Of a stretch of 34,218 nt of DNA, positions 25,761-33,976 are shown one piece after another. The position numbers and the translations under genes were made by a program. The notes under the pieces were generated by a model. The model was not told where the DNA came from. It was given only the letters and a program-made list of their open reading frames with translations, and ran no database searches. Location: NCBI GenBank assembly GCA_002310115.1, contig DBYI01000051.1, positions 1 to 34,218 of the forward strand. The letters run 5' to 3'. The first letter of the stretch is position 1. Each line of letters begins with the position of its first letter. The DNA comes from Ruminococcus flavefaciens (GTDB taxonomy: Bacteria; Bacillota; Clostridia; Oscillospirales; Ruminococcaceae).

Positions 25761-26002
25761 GTGTTTCTGAGATATTTGAGATACCAAAGTTTTATTATTT
25801 TGAGAGCGGTAATGACTTTTCGGGCAGTAAGGGAGATTTCGCCTATAAAATATGCAACGGCGAAAAGCTGAAATGTATGACCTGGCACGGCAGGCTTTGC
25901 TCTATGAAAGCAGAAATAGAGCATGAGGAGGAGTTTGAAAATAATCAGGAGGGCTTCGACACCATGATAAAATGGCTGGAGGAGCAATATAAGGCTCAGT
26001 GA
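25757..26002 (+). CDS. small acidic protein of unknown function
   Basis: An 81-residue cytoplasmic protein with no signal peptide or membrane segment. It overlaps the HAD gene by 4 bp, and AAAGGAG lies about 10 nt before its ATG, so it is very likely real and coupled. It has a FYYFESGNDFSGSKGDFAYK start, a central cluster CMTWHGRLCSM, and an acidic C-terminal helix (HEEEFENNQEGFDTMIKWLE). I do not recognise the family. It might assist or bind the HAD enzyme, but only the coupling supports that. Confidence 0.75.
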   Translation: MSVSEIFEIPKFYYFESGNDFSGSKGDFAYKICNGEKLKCMTWHGRLCSMKAEIEHEEEFENNQEGFDTMIKWLEEQYKAQ

Positions 26003-26052
26003 TTGGATACGGAAAAACGGGGATAATTCACTGTTTCTTAACACTCATTCTA

Positions 26053-26081
26053 TTGACAAAAAACATTGACAGGATTATAAT
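26053..26081 (+). promoter_or_regulatory. trkA-trkH promoter (perfect consensus)
   Basis: TTGACA (26053-26058) and TATAAT (26076-26081) with a 17-bp spacer, matching the housekeeping consensus at every position. The start near 26088 gives a leader of about 86 nt. Confidence 0.9.
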
Positions 26082-26173
26082 TATTATAAACTGGGTAATT
26101 GTATCTGTTGTTGCCCTTATTAATGGCTTTTGTAATCATATCAGTTATATATATATTCTGTAACGGAGGAACT

Positions 26174-27532
26174 ATGGATATTATAATCGTAGGTTGCGGA
26201 AAGGTCGGCTCTTCACTGGCCGAAGTGCTCAGTAGCGAACACAATATCACTATTGTAGATAAGAAGGAAGCACTTGTTGAGGCTGCTTCAAATGATTTCG
26301 ATGTCATGGGCATTGTTGGAAACTGCTTGCAGACTGAGATACTTGAAGAGGCCAATGTCTCAAAGGCAAATATCATGATAGCGGTAACAGCTTCTGATGA
26401 GGTGAATATTCTCACCTGTCTTATTGCTAAAAAAATGGGAGTGCGTCACTGTATCGCCCGTGTACGCAGCCCAGAATTTGACAAGCAATTGGTATTCATG
26501 CGTGAGGAACTTGGTATCAGCATGATGGTGAATCCTGATTATAACGCTGCAAATGAAATAGCAAAGGTACTTCGCTATCCAGAAGCAATAAACATAGAGT
26601 CCTTTGCAAAGGGCAGAGTTGATCTTGCTGAGATACGTATAACAAGCGGCAGTATTCTTGACGGAGTATCTCTTAGTCAGCTTTCACGAAGACTTAGACT
26701 GGACGTGCTCATCTGCGCTGTTCAGCGCGGTGAGGAGCTTACTATACCTAACGGTAATTTTGTGCTCCGCGCAGGAGATAAGATACACATGACCGCTTCA
26801 CACAGCAATATGGTTAAATTCTTCAAGAGCATAAGCGCTGCGTACCGTGAAAAGCGTGTAAAGAGAGCTGTTCTTATCGGCGGAGGGCGTGTGGCTTATC
26901 ACCTTGCACAGCAGCTTATAGAAATGGGTGTAAAGGTCAAGATCATCGAGATAGACCGTGATCGTTGCCTAGAGCTCTCCGACAGGCTCAACAAGGTGGA
27001 CATTTCATGCGCCGATGGTACAGACCATGATATCCTTGAAGAGGAGCGTGTGTACGATGCTGACGCTGTTGTTACCCTTACGGGTATTGATGAGGAGAAT
27101 ATACTCCTTTCTCTCCTTGCCAAGAATAATGGAGTTGAAAAGGTAGTAACAAAGGTAAACAGAATGTCCCTCATGCAACTTTCTGACACATTAGACCTTG
27201 ACAGTATCATTTCACCAAAGACTATCACTGTTAATCAGATATTACAGTACGTCCGCGCGAAGCAGAATTCTCTCGGAAACAACGTAACTACGCTGTACAG
27301 ACTGGTAAATGACAGACTTGAGGCTATTGAATTCGTTGTCCGCGACAAAAAGGACTATGTTGAGGTACCATTGAAAAAGCTAAAGCTCAGAAGCGGTATC
27401 CTTATAGCAAGTATCGTAAGAGGCAACGATCTCATCATACCCAAGGGTGATGACTGTCTTATGCTAAATGACAGTGTTGTTGTCGTGACTACCACAAAGG
27501 GAATGCACGACCTTAGCAATATTTTTGATTGA
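26174..27532 (+). CDS. trkA: Trk potassium uptake regulatory subunit TrkA
   Basis: Cytoplasmic NAD(H)-binding subunit that gates the TrkH channel. The 452 residues form two RCK_N plus RCK_C units: the first Rossmann fold begins MDIIIVGCGKVG (GxGxxG at 7-12), the second begins near residue 232 with LIGGGRVAYHLA. RCK_C parts include LAEIRITSGSILDGVSL and VEVPLKKLKLRSGILIAS. I chose the ATG at 26174, with GGAGGA just before it; the frame is open back to a TTG at 26099, but that extra stretch lies in the leader and has no ribosome binding site. It is followed by trkH with almost no gap. Confidence 0.95.
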   Translation: MDIIIVGCGKVGSSLAEVLSSEHNITIVDKKEALVEAASNDFDVMGIVGNCLQTEILEEANVSKANIMIAVTASDEVNILTCLIAKKMGVRHCIARVRSPEFDKQLVFMREELGISMMVNPDYNAANEIAKVLRYPEAINIESFAKGRVDLAEIRITSGSILDGVSLSQLSRRLRLDVLICAVQRGEELTIPNGNFVLRAGDKIHMTASHSNMVKFFKSISAAYREKRVKRAVLIGGGRVAYHLAQQLIEMGVKVKIIEIDRDRCLELSDRLNKVDISCADGTDHDILEEERVYDADAVVTLTGIDEENILLSLLAKNNGVEKVVTKVNRMSLMQLSDTLDLDSIISPKTITVNQILQYVRAKQNSLGNNVTTLYRLVNDRLEAIEFVVRDKKDYVEVPLKKLKLRSGILIASIVRGNDLIIPKGDDCLMLNDSVVVVTTTKGMHDLSNIFD

Positions 27533-27551
27533 GGAGTGCGTTTTACATTTT

Positions 27552-28988
27552 ATGAATTACAGAATGATATCTTATGTTATGGGTCAGATACTGAAGGTTG
27601 TAGGACTTTTTATGCTTCTGCCCATAATCGTAGGGTTTATTTACGGGGAAAAACATGTTATCGCCTCGTTCGGTATACCTTTTCTCATAACGATGGCAAT
27701 AGGCTTTAGTTTTACTCTTTCAAAGCCGAAAAATAACGCAGTATACTCGATGGAGGGATTCGTGAGTGTTGCAGCTTCATGGGTGACCATGTCCTGCATA
27801 GGTGCTCTGCCCTTCGTTATTTCAGGAGAGATAAAGGACTACCCCAGTGCTCTTTTTGAGACAGTTTCTGGCTTTACCACAACTGGAGCATCTATACTTT
27901 CTGATGTTGAAGCCATGTCGCGTTCATGTCTTTTCTGGAGAGCCTTTACCCATTGGCTTGGCGGTATGGGCGTCCTCATGTTCGTGCTTGCCATTATGTC
28001 CAGCAATGATTCAAGAACCATGCATATGATGCGTGCGGAGTGTGCAGGACCAAAGGTAGGCAGACTCGTTTCAAAATCACGCTTTTCTGCAAGAATACTT
28101 TATGGTATTTACATAACCCTTACCGTATCAGAAGCTATACTGCTCATGCTTGGCGGTATGCCACTTTATGATGCAATAGTACACTCCTGCTCGTCGGCAG
28201 GTACTGGCGGTTTCTCAATGTGGGGGAACAGCATAGGTCATTACAACAGCGTTTACATCGAAATGGTAGTTGCAACATTTATAATTCTTTTCGGTGTGAA
28301 TTTCAACCTTTACTACTATCTTCTTATAAAAAAGTTTTCACTTGCATACAAAAATGAGGAAGTAAGGACTTATTTTGGTGTTATCATTGCATCTACTGTG
28401 ATAATCGCCATTAATGTACACAAGCTCTATGACGGAGTAGGCGATACTCTGAGGCATACATTTTTTATGGTGGCTTCGACAATTACTTCGGCTGGTTTTT
28501 CAACCACAGATACGGCTAAATGGCCAGTTTTCTCGCAGACGCTGCTGCTTATGCTAATGTTTGTCGGTTCCTGTGCAGGTTCGACGGGCGGCGGAATGAA
28601 AGTCTCAAGAATAATGATACTCATAAAGACGGGTATCAAAGAACTAAAATACATCACTAATCCGCGTGCAGTAGCAACTGTCAAAATGGATGGGAAACCT
28701 GTCGAGAAGGACGTAGTGCGTGGAGTAAGCAACTATCTCATACTGTTCATGATGCTGATGTGCATCTCTGTGCTTCTGGTTACTCTTAACGGGTTTTCCA
28801 TTGAGGAGTCAACATCGGCAGTGATAACATGTATGAACAATATAGGCTTCGGTGTGGGAAGATTTGGCCCTGCGGGCAATCTTGGCGGACTTAATGCCTT
28901 TTCAAAGGTAGTACTCTGTTTTGATATGCTCCTTGGCCGTCTGGAGATATATCCTCTCATTATGCTTTTCGTACCGAGAAAAAGGTGA
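27552..28988 (+). CDS. trkH: Trk potassium uptake channel subunit TrkH
   Basis: A 478-residue integral membrane protein of the TrkH/KtrB family that conducts K+ uptake with TrkA. It has many hydrophobic segments and the four selectivity-filter repeats: VSGFTTTGAS, SSAGTGGFSMW, ASTITSAGFSTTD and CMNNIGFGVG. The intracellular loop gate GSCAGSTGGGMK lies before the sixth to seventh segment. I chose the ATG at 27552, giving the classic MNYRMI start; GAGGAG at 27531 is a little far (15 nt), and an in-frame TTG at 27525 overlaps the trkA end and is the alternative. No terminator was seen before the LRR-dockerin gene 59 bp downstream. Confidence 0.94.
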   Translation: MNYRMISYVMGQILKVVGLFMLLPIIVGFIYGEKHVIASFGIPFLITMAIGFSFTLSKPKNNAVYSMEGFVSVAASWVTMSCIGALPFVISGEIKDYPSALFETVSGFTTTGASILSDVEAMSRSCLFWRAFTHWLGGMGVLMFVLAIMSSNDSRTMHMMRAECAGPKVGRLVSKSRFSARILYGIYITLTVSEAILLMLGGMPLYDAIVHSCSSAGTGGFSMWGNSIGHYNSVYIEMVVATFIILFGVNFNLYYYLLIKKFSLAYKNEEVRTYFGVIIASTVIIAINVHKLYDGVGDTLRHTFFMVASTITSAGFSTTDTAKWPVFSQTLLLMLMFVGSCAGSTGGGMKVSRIMILIKTGIKELKYITNPRAVATVKMDGKPVEKDVVRGVSNYLILFMMLMCISVLLVTLNGFSIEESTSAVITCMNNIGFGVGRFGPAGNLGGLNAFSKVVLCFDMLLGRLEIYPLIMLFVPRKR

Positions 28989-29047
28989 GTATAGTATGAC
29001 TGTTGCAGTTTGGGGAGGCGGCAATGGTTTGAAAAGGAGGAATAAAT

Positions 29048-30088
29048 ATGAAAAAAATAATAACTGCTATGATATCGGCAGCTGTCGGGGCGGCGCTGCT
29101 GACTGCTTTACCTGTTACGGCGTTGGAAACGTTCCCAGTTGATGTCGGGCTTACGCAGAATGTTACGGCAACAGCTGCCACATCCGGAAAATGTGGAGAA
29201 AATGTCTACTGGGAGCTTCAGGGAACAAAGCTTGTTATTACAGGTAGTGGAGATATGAATGAATTTACTACTTTAGCTGCAGCTCCGTGGTATTCTCAGC
29301 GAACTATTATAACTGAGGTAGATATTGGAGAGGGAGTTACTACAGTAACGCCTTGCGGATTTGGTAATATGAGCAAGCTGACGAAGGTGACTATTCCTTC
29401 TACAGCAACATATATTGGAAGAATTGCTTTTTCAAATTGCACTGCCCTTACTTCTGTGGAGATACCTGCAAGAGTTGAATTCCTTGGACAGGGAGCATTC
29501 AAGAACTGCTCTTCTCTGAAATCGATAACCTTTTATGGCAAGGATACCGAGATAAAAGGAGGAGTTGAGACCATAACCAATACTGGTTCGCAGTATGATT
29601 CAAATTATTCATTCAGCGGAATCATATATGGTGTAAGCGGCTCTAAGGCTCAGAGCTATGCAAATGAATACAATATAAATTTTCAGACTATAGGCTCGTC
29701 ACAGAGCGAGACTACAACGACAACTACAACAACGACAACCACCACAACAACTACCACCACAACAACTACCACCACCACAACAACTACAACAACGACTTCG
29801 GCAACGACTACAACAACTACTGCACCGCCTGACAAGGACTACAGTCTCGGAGATGTCAACGGCGATAATTACATCGATGCGGTTGACGCTAGCATGGTTC
29901 TTTCGGAATATGCTAAAGTTTCATCGAATTTAAAGGGAAGCTTTAATGATAAGCAGAAAAAAGCAGCAAATGTAGACAACAACAGTTATATTGACGCGGT
30001 TGACGCTTCAAAAATTCTCTCATACTACGCTTATATATCGTCGGGAAGCGGACAGAAAGTGACGTTATCGGAGTTTATAAAAAAATAA
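29048..30088 (+). CDS. secreted short LRR_5 protein with C-terminal dockerin
   Basis: A 346-residue exported protein; AAAAGGAGG precedes the ATG and a signal peptide (about 1-26) follows. Residues 32-215 hold a leader beta-part (GKCGENVYWELQGTKLVITG) and three or four LRR_5 repeats (FGNMSKL, FSNCTAL, FKNCSSL). A linker of about 40 near-uninterrupted threonines (218-262) leads to a dockerin (about 267-346) with DVNGDNYIDAVDASMVL and NVDNNSYIDAVDASKIL. The N-terminal 210 residues closely resemble the next gene, so the two are duplicates. It lies 59 bp after trkH with no visible terminator or promoter between, so some transcription may come from trkA-trkH. No catalytic module is present. Confidence 0.9.
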   Translation: MKKIITAMISAAVGAALLTALPVTALETFPVDVGLTQNVTATAATSGKCGENVYWELQGTKLVITGSGDMNEFTTLAAAPWYSQRTIITEVDIGEGVTTVTPCGFGNMSKLTKVTIPSTATYIGRIAFSNCTALTSVEIPARVEFLGQGAFKNCSSLKSITFYGKDTEIKGGVETITNTGSQYDSNYSFSGIIYGVSGSKAQSYANEYNINFQTIGSSQSETTTTTTTTTTTTTTTTTTTTTTTTTTTTTSATTTTTTAPPDKDYSLGDVNGDNYIDAVDASMVLSEYAKVSSNLKGSFNDKQKKAANVDNNSYIDAVDASKILSYYAYISSGSGQKVTLSEFIKK

Positions 30089-30138
30089 ACGTCTGAGAAA
30101 TCAGATAAAAAGGTAAATACAGGATTGGAGAATAGAGC

Positions 30139-33100
30139 ATGAAAAAGATAGTAGCCGCTTTATTGTCGGCGTTTATTAGTTTCTCGATGATGACCGATCC
30201 CTCTGTCTCAGCTTCTGGCACGAAGATAACAGATATCGGACTTACACAAAATGTGGCGGCAACAGCTCCCGACTCTGGGAAATGTGGAGACAACGTCTTC
30301 TGGGAGATACAGGGAGATAAGCTTATCATTACGGGAAGCGGAGAAATGTATGAATTTGAAACGATAGCAGCTGCTCCGTGGAAAGCGGACGTAAGTCATA
30401 TAACCGAGGTCAGTATTGCAGAGGGGATAACTACAGTATCTCCCTGTGCCTTTGCCAATATGAGTAAGATGACAAAGGTGACTATTCCTTCTACAGCAAC
30501 CTATATCGGCAGAATAGCATTTTCGAACTGCACATCGCTACGTTCAGTGGATGTACCTGAAAGGGTTGAGTTCCTTGGTACAGGAGCTTTCAAGAACTGT
30601 TCCTCATTGCAGACGATCACTATCTATGGTGTCAATACCGAGATAAAAGGTGGAAAAGAGACTATCAGTAGCGGCGGCTCACAGTATGACCCGAATTATT
30701 CTTTTAATGGAGTTATCTGTGGTTTCAATGGTTCGAAGGCTCAGAGCTTTGCTAAAACATATGGCTACAGATTCCAGTCTTTAGGCCCGGGGACTGTGCA
30801 GACCACAACAAGACAGAATGTAACTACCACACAATGGCAGCCTGTTACCACTACCACAACAACTGCGGCTCATGTCGTAAGCGTCAGCGCACGGCTTGAT
30901 ATAGTTCTCAAGCCGTATAAGACTGAATATAATATGGGTGAACAGCTCAACCTTAACGGTGGTAGGCTGAAACGCTCATATACGGAGAAGTACAGTGACG
31001 GGACTCAGAGAACTGTGGAGCTTGACGAGATAGGCATGGAAAATACTGATTTCGGTCGCTATGGTATACAGCTTGACAGGAACGGCTTTGATAGTATGCG
31101 TCCGGGAAAATACAAGCTGAAATTCAGCTATAACTATATGGGCTCTGTAGCTTATGCGGAGCTCGATGTGGAGGTAAAAACTCCGGCTTCGACTACAACA
31201 ACTACAACTACAACAACTACCACAACGACAACAACCACGACCACCACGACGACAACAACTGCGCCTTATGTTGTAAGCATCATCGCCGGACTAGAAATAG
31301 TTCTTAAACCATACAAGACAGTATACACTATGGGGGAGCAACTCAATCTTAATGGTGGAAGGCTCAAACGATCATATACAGAGCGTTACAGTGACGGCTC
31401 GTCCAGAACATATGAGCTTGAAGAGATAGGCATGGGAAATACCGATTTTACTCGTTATGGTATACAGCTTGACAGAAATGGCTTTGATAGTATGCGCCCT
31501 GGAAAGTACAGACTGAGATTTACTTTCAACTATATGGGTTCTGCAGCTTATGCAGATCTTGATGTCGAGGTAACTTCACCTATAACTACGGCGACTACAA
31601 CTACAACGACAACAACAAGGACTACAACTACTGCCATTACAACAACTACTCAGGCGCCGAAGCCGTTTATCGAGGTAAAAAAGGAGCCTGACAAGAAAGA
31701 ATATGCTTACGGTGAACAGCTTGATATCAGCGGAGGAACTGTAACGATAGGACGTGTGGAGAGCGACGGCAGGAGGGTTTCTGAAATCGTTCCGATGAAT
31801 GATAGAAGAGTTCAGCTGGAGACAAATTTTGATGCTACAACCCCAGGTTTCTATTATGTGAAACTTACATACCGTGATGGTAACCAATGGGATTCTGTTA
31901 GCTTCGATGTAAGAGTGCTGAGGTCTGTAACGACCACTACAAAAACAGTGAGGACAACTACGACCACGACCACTACCACACCATCGGCTCCGAAGCCGTT
32001 TATCGAGGTTGAATCGGAGCCCGGTAAAAGTGTATATGCTTACGGTGAGCAGCTCGATATCAGTGATGGAAAGGTGAGAATTGGCCATGTCACTGATGAC
32101 GGCAGGAGAGTTTCAGAGATCGTTCCTATGAATGATAGAAAAGTTAAGCTGGAGACCAATTTCGATGCTACAAGCCCAGGTTTCTATTATGTGAAGCTTA
32201 TATACAGTGAGGGCGAGCTAAACGATTCTGTAAGCTTCGATGTAAGAGTGTTGAGGCCTGTAACGACCACTACAACTACAGTGAGGACAACTACGACCGC
32301 GACCACGACCAAAACACCGGATCCGAAGCCGTTTATCGAGGTTGAATCGGAGCCCGGTAAAAGTGTGTATGCTTACGGCGAGCAGCTCGATATCAGTGAT
32401 GGAAAGGTGAGAATTGGCCATATCACTGATGACGGTAGGAGAGTTTCGGAGGTCGTTCCTATGAATGATAGGAAGGTGCAACTGGAAACTAACTTTGACT
32501 CCACCAGTCCTGGCTTCTATTACATAAAGCTCACATACATTGAAGGTGAACTGAGTGATTCTGTTAGTTTTGATGTAAGAGTGCTCAAACCGGTGACGAC
32601 TACTTCAACCACTACAACTGCGGTGAAAACAACAACAACAACTACTACTTCTACAAGAACGAACACTACTTCAACTACCACAAGAAGAACAACGACTTCT
32701 ACCAGCAGAACTACGACATCTACGACCACAACGAGAAGAACAACTACTACTTCTACAACTACAAAGAGGACTACCACTACTTCTACAACTACAAAGAGGA
32801 CTACCACTACTTCTACCACAACAAAAAAGACAACTACATCGACTACGACTAAAGCTTTGCAGACGACTACAACGACATCAGTAAAAGTTCCCAATCTGCC
32901 AGATGGCTGGAGAATGGGTGACGTAAACCATAACGGACTTGTTGATGCTGTTGACGCAAGTCTTATCCTTTCGGAATATGCTGCTTTGTCCTCGGGAAAA
33001 ACAAGCAAGTTCAGCAAGGAACAGGTAAAGGTCGCTGATATTGACGGCAACGGAGTTACTGATGCTGTTGACGCTTCAAAGGTGCTTTCGTTCTATGCTT

Positions 33101-33153
33101 ATCTTTCAAGCGGTGGAAAAGTCTCAGATATGCAGGAGTGGCTGAAAAAATAG
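30139..33153 (+). CDS. secreted LRR_5 protein with five Ig-like domains and dockerin
   Basis: A 1004-residue exported protein. Residues 1-235 (signal peptide plus LRR_5 part) are a paralogue of the preceding gene. Then come two copies of a domain with YNMGEQLNLNGGRLKRSY and GKYKLKFSYNYMGS (about 245-350 and 377-481), and three copies of another with YAYGEQLDISGG and PGFYYVKLTY (about 507-595, 618-706, 729-817). Both kinds match the group 3 bacterial Ig-like pattern (Y-x-x-G-E-x-L-...-P-G-x-Y-x-V-x-h-x-Y). Domains are separated by threonine linkers; the last (818-912) leads to a dockerin (about 926-1004, DVNHNGLVDAVDASLIL and DIDGNGVTDAVDASKVL). Likely a rod-like spacer or adhesin tethered through a cohesin. 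Confidence 0.9.
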   Translation: MKKIVAALLSAFISFSMMTDPSVSASGTKITDIGLTQNVAATAPDSGKCGDNVFWEIQGDKLIITGSGEMYEFETIAAAPWKADVSHITEVSIAEGITTVSPCAFANMSKMTKVTIPSTATYIGRIAFSNCTSLRSVDVPERVEFLGTGAFKNCSSLQTITIYGVNTEIKGGKETISSGGSQYDPNYSFNGVICGFNGSKAQSFAKTYGYRFQSLGPGTVQTTTRQNVTTTQWQPVTTTTTTAAHVVSVSARLDIVLKPYKTEYNMGEQLNLNGGRLKRSYTEKYSDGTQRTVELDEIGMENTDFGRYGIQLDRNGFDSMRPGKYKLKFSYNYMGSVAYAELDVEVKTPASTTTTTTTTTTTTTTTTTTTTTTTAPYVVSIIAGLEIVLKPYKTVYTMGEQLNLNGGRLKRSYTERYSDGSSRTYELEEIGMGNTDFTRYGIQLDRNGFDSMRPGKYRLRFTFNYMGSAAYADLDVEVTSPITTATTTTTTTTRTTTTAITTTTQAPKPFIEVKKEPDKKEYAYGEQLDISGGTVTIGRVESDGRRVSEIVPMNDRRVQLETNFDATTPGFYYVKLTYRDGNQWDSVSFDVRVLRSVTTTTKTVRTTTTTTTTTPSAPKPFIEVESEPGKSVYAYGEQLDISDGKVRIGHVTDDGRRVSEIVPMNDRKVKLETNFDATSPGFYYVKLIYSEGELNDSVSFDVRVLRPVTTTTTTVRTTTTATTTKTPDPKPFIEVESEPGKSVYAYGEQLDISDGKVRIGHITDDGRRVSEVVPMNDRKVQLETNFDSTSPGFYYIKLTYIEGELSDSVSFDVRVLKPVTTTSTTTTAVKTTTTTTTSTRTNTTSTTTRRTTTSTSRTTTSTTTTRRTTTTSTTTKRTTTTSTTTKRTTTTSTTTKKTTTSTTTKALQTTTTTSVKVPNLPDGWRMGDVNHNGLVDAVDASLILSEYAALSSGKTSKFSKEQVKVADIDGNGVTDAVDASKVLSFYAYLSSGGKVSDMQEWLKK
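31657..32595 (+). repeat. 333-bp tandem repeat encoding Ig-like domains
   Basis: Three in-frame copies of a 111-codon unit (domain plus linker) start at 31657, 31990 and 32323. Copies two and three are nearly identical over at least the first 120 bp and also share the preceding linker, which points to a recent duplication. Confidence 0.88.
32751..32810 (+). repeat. exact 30-bp tandem duplication in the last Thr linker
   Basis: Two identical 30-bp units, at 32751-32780 and 32781-32810, each encode a Thr-rich decapeptide with a Lys-Arg pair. Imperfect copies flank them, so the linker has probably changed length by slippage. Confidence 0.9.
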
Positions 33154-33205
33154 CTAAGTATCCACGGCGAAAACGACGCTGTTAATGGAAAAAATGACAA
33201 AAAAG

Positions 33206-33245
33206 ACGGCTTTTTGAGGTATACCCTTGACAAGCCGCTTTTTTT
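33206..33245 (+). terminator. candidate terminator overlapping the rpsL promoter
   Basis: CGGCTT (33207-33212) pairs with AAGCCG (33232-33237) across a 19-nt loop, followed by C and eight Ts. The second arm and T-run lie inside the rpsL promoter. Confidence 0.45.
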
Positions 33246-33255
33246 GGAGTATAAT
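33227..33255 (+). promoter_or_regulatory. rpsL (str operon) promoter, perfect consensus
   Basis: TTGACA (33227-33232) and TATAAT (33250-33255) with a 17-bp spacer. The start near 33262 gives a leader of about 65 nt. It shows that rpsL-rpsG can be transcribed independently of rpoBC here. Confidence 0.9.
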
Positions 33256-33326
33256 AATTCAGTGCGCTGATTTTATCCCCTTTTGAGGGTGGCGTCACAT
33301 TAATTATAATGAAAAGGAGGAAAAAT

Positions 33327-33743
33327 ATGCCTACATTTAACCAGCTCGTTCGTAAGGGTAGAAAGGATCTTGAGACAAAGTCCACAGCTCCTGCTCTCCA
33401 GAAGGGTTACAATGCAAAGAAGAAGACACAGATCAACCAGAGCTCACCTCAGAAGAGAGGCGTTTGCACTGCTGTAAGAACTGCTACACCTAAGAAGCCT
33501 AACTCAGCTATGAGAAAGATTGCCAGAGTTAAGCTCACAAACGGTTACGAAGTTACTTCTTACATTCCTGGTATCGGTCATAACCTTCAGGAGCACAGCG
33601 TTGTTCTCATCAGAGGCGGACGTGTTAAGGATCTCCCTGGTGTGCGTTACCACATCATCAGAGGTACTCTTGACGCTCAGGGTGTTGCTAACCGTAATCA
33701 GGCTCGTTCCAAGTACGGTGCTAAGAAGCCTAAGCAGAAGTAA
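33327..33743 (+). CDS. rpsL: 30S ribosomal protein S12
   Basis: Decoding-centre protein of the small subunit. I chose the ATG at 33327 (MPTFNQLVRKGR, AAAGGAGG just upstream), giving 138 residues; the frame is open six codons further back through the ribosome binding site. TPKKPNSAMRK (K56, equal to E. coli K42/K43 region) and GGRVKDLPGVRYH (K101, equal to K88) are the streptomycin-related loops and appear wild type. A short insertion near residues 20-35 is typical of Firmicutes S12. It is first in the str operon, followed by a long structured gap and rpsG. Confidence 0.98.
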   Translation: MPTFNQLVRKGRKDLETKSTAPALQKGYNAKKKTQINQSSPQKRGVCTAVRTATPKKPNSAMRKIARVKLTNGYEVTSYIPGIGHNLQEHSVVLIRGGRVKDLPGVRYHIIRGTLDAQGVANRNQARSKYGAKKPKQK

Positions 33744-33976
33744 GAGCATACTTCGCAGCAGTCTGCGGCTGACTGTATGAAAAGCCGTTCATTCATTTAA
33801 TAATAGGATAACTACTACCGCAGGGTAATGCGGAGATCATATAGATTAAGTTCGATAGATCCTCTGCATTGGCTCCTGACACACCTGTCGGCGAAGATAA
33901 GCCGATAATACGGCAGTAACCGACAAGGTTTGAGTACCTATGAATTCATCAATCTATATGAAGGAGGGAAGCGAAA
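33744..33976 (+). ncRNA. structured rpsL-rpsG intercistronic RNA, possible regulatory element
   Basis: This 233-nt gap is rich in pairings. CGCAG/CTGCG (33754-33767) competes with CAGTC/GACTG; CCGCA/TGCGG (33818-33833) follows. A perfect 10-bp closing stem CATATAGATT (33838-33847) / AATCTATATG (33951-33960) encloses an inner stem ACC-TGTCGG (33883-33891) / CCGACA-A-GGT (33920-33929) and a GCCG/CGGC hairpin (33901-33914). The closing stem ends directly before the AAGGAGG of rpsG (33961). In E. coli, S7 represses its own synthesis by binding the rpsL-rpsG gap; a similar job here is inference, since the fold is not recognised. Confidence 0.55.

Noticed and set aside
26099..26173. 25-residue hydrophobic N-terminal extension of trkA
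   Set aside because: It starts at a TTG just after the predicted transcript start without a ribosome binding site, whereas the ATG at 26174 has GGAGGA and matches the usual TrkA start.
31197..31262. Short repetitive tracts suggesting a CRISPR array or microsatellite
   Set aside because: They are in-frame threonine codons of a protein linker with mixed third bases and no spacers.
33850..33900. GTTCGAT, resembling a tRNA T-loop
   Set aside because: No acceptor, D or anticodon arms can be built around it; it belongs to the structured rpsL-rpsG gap.
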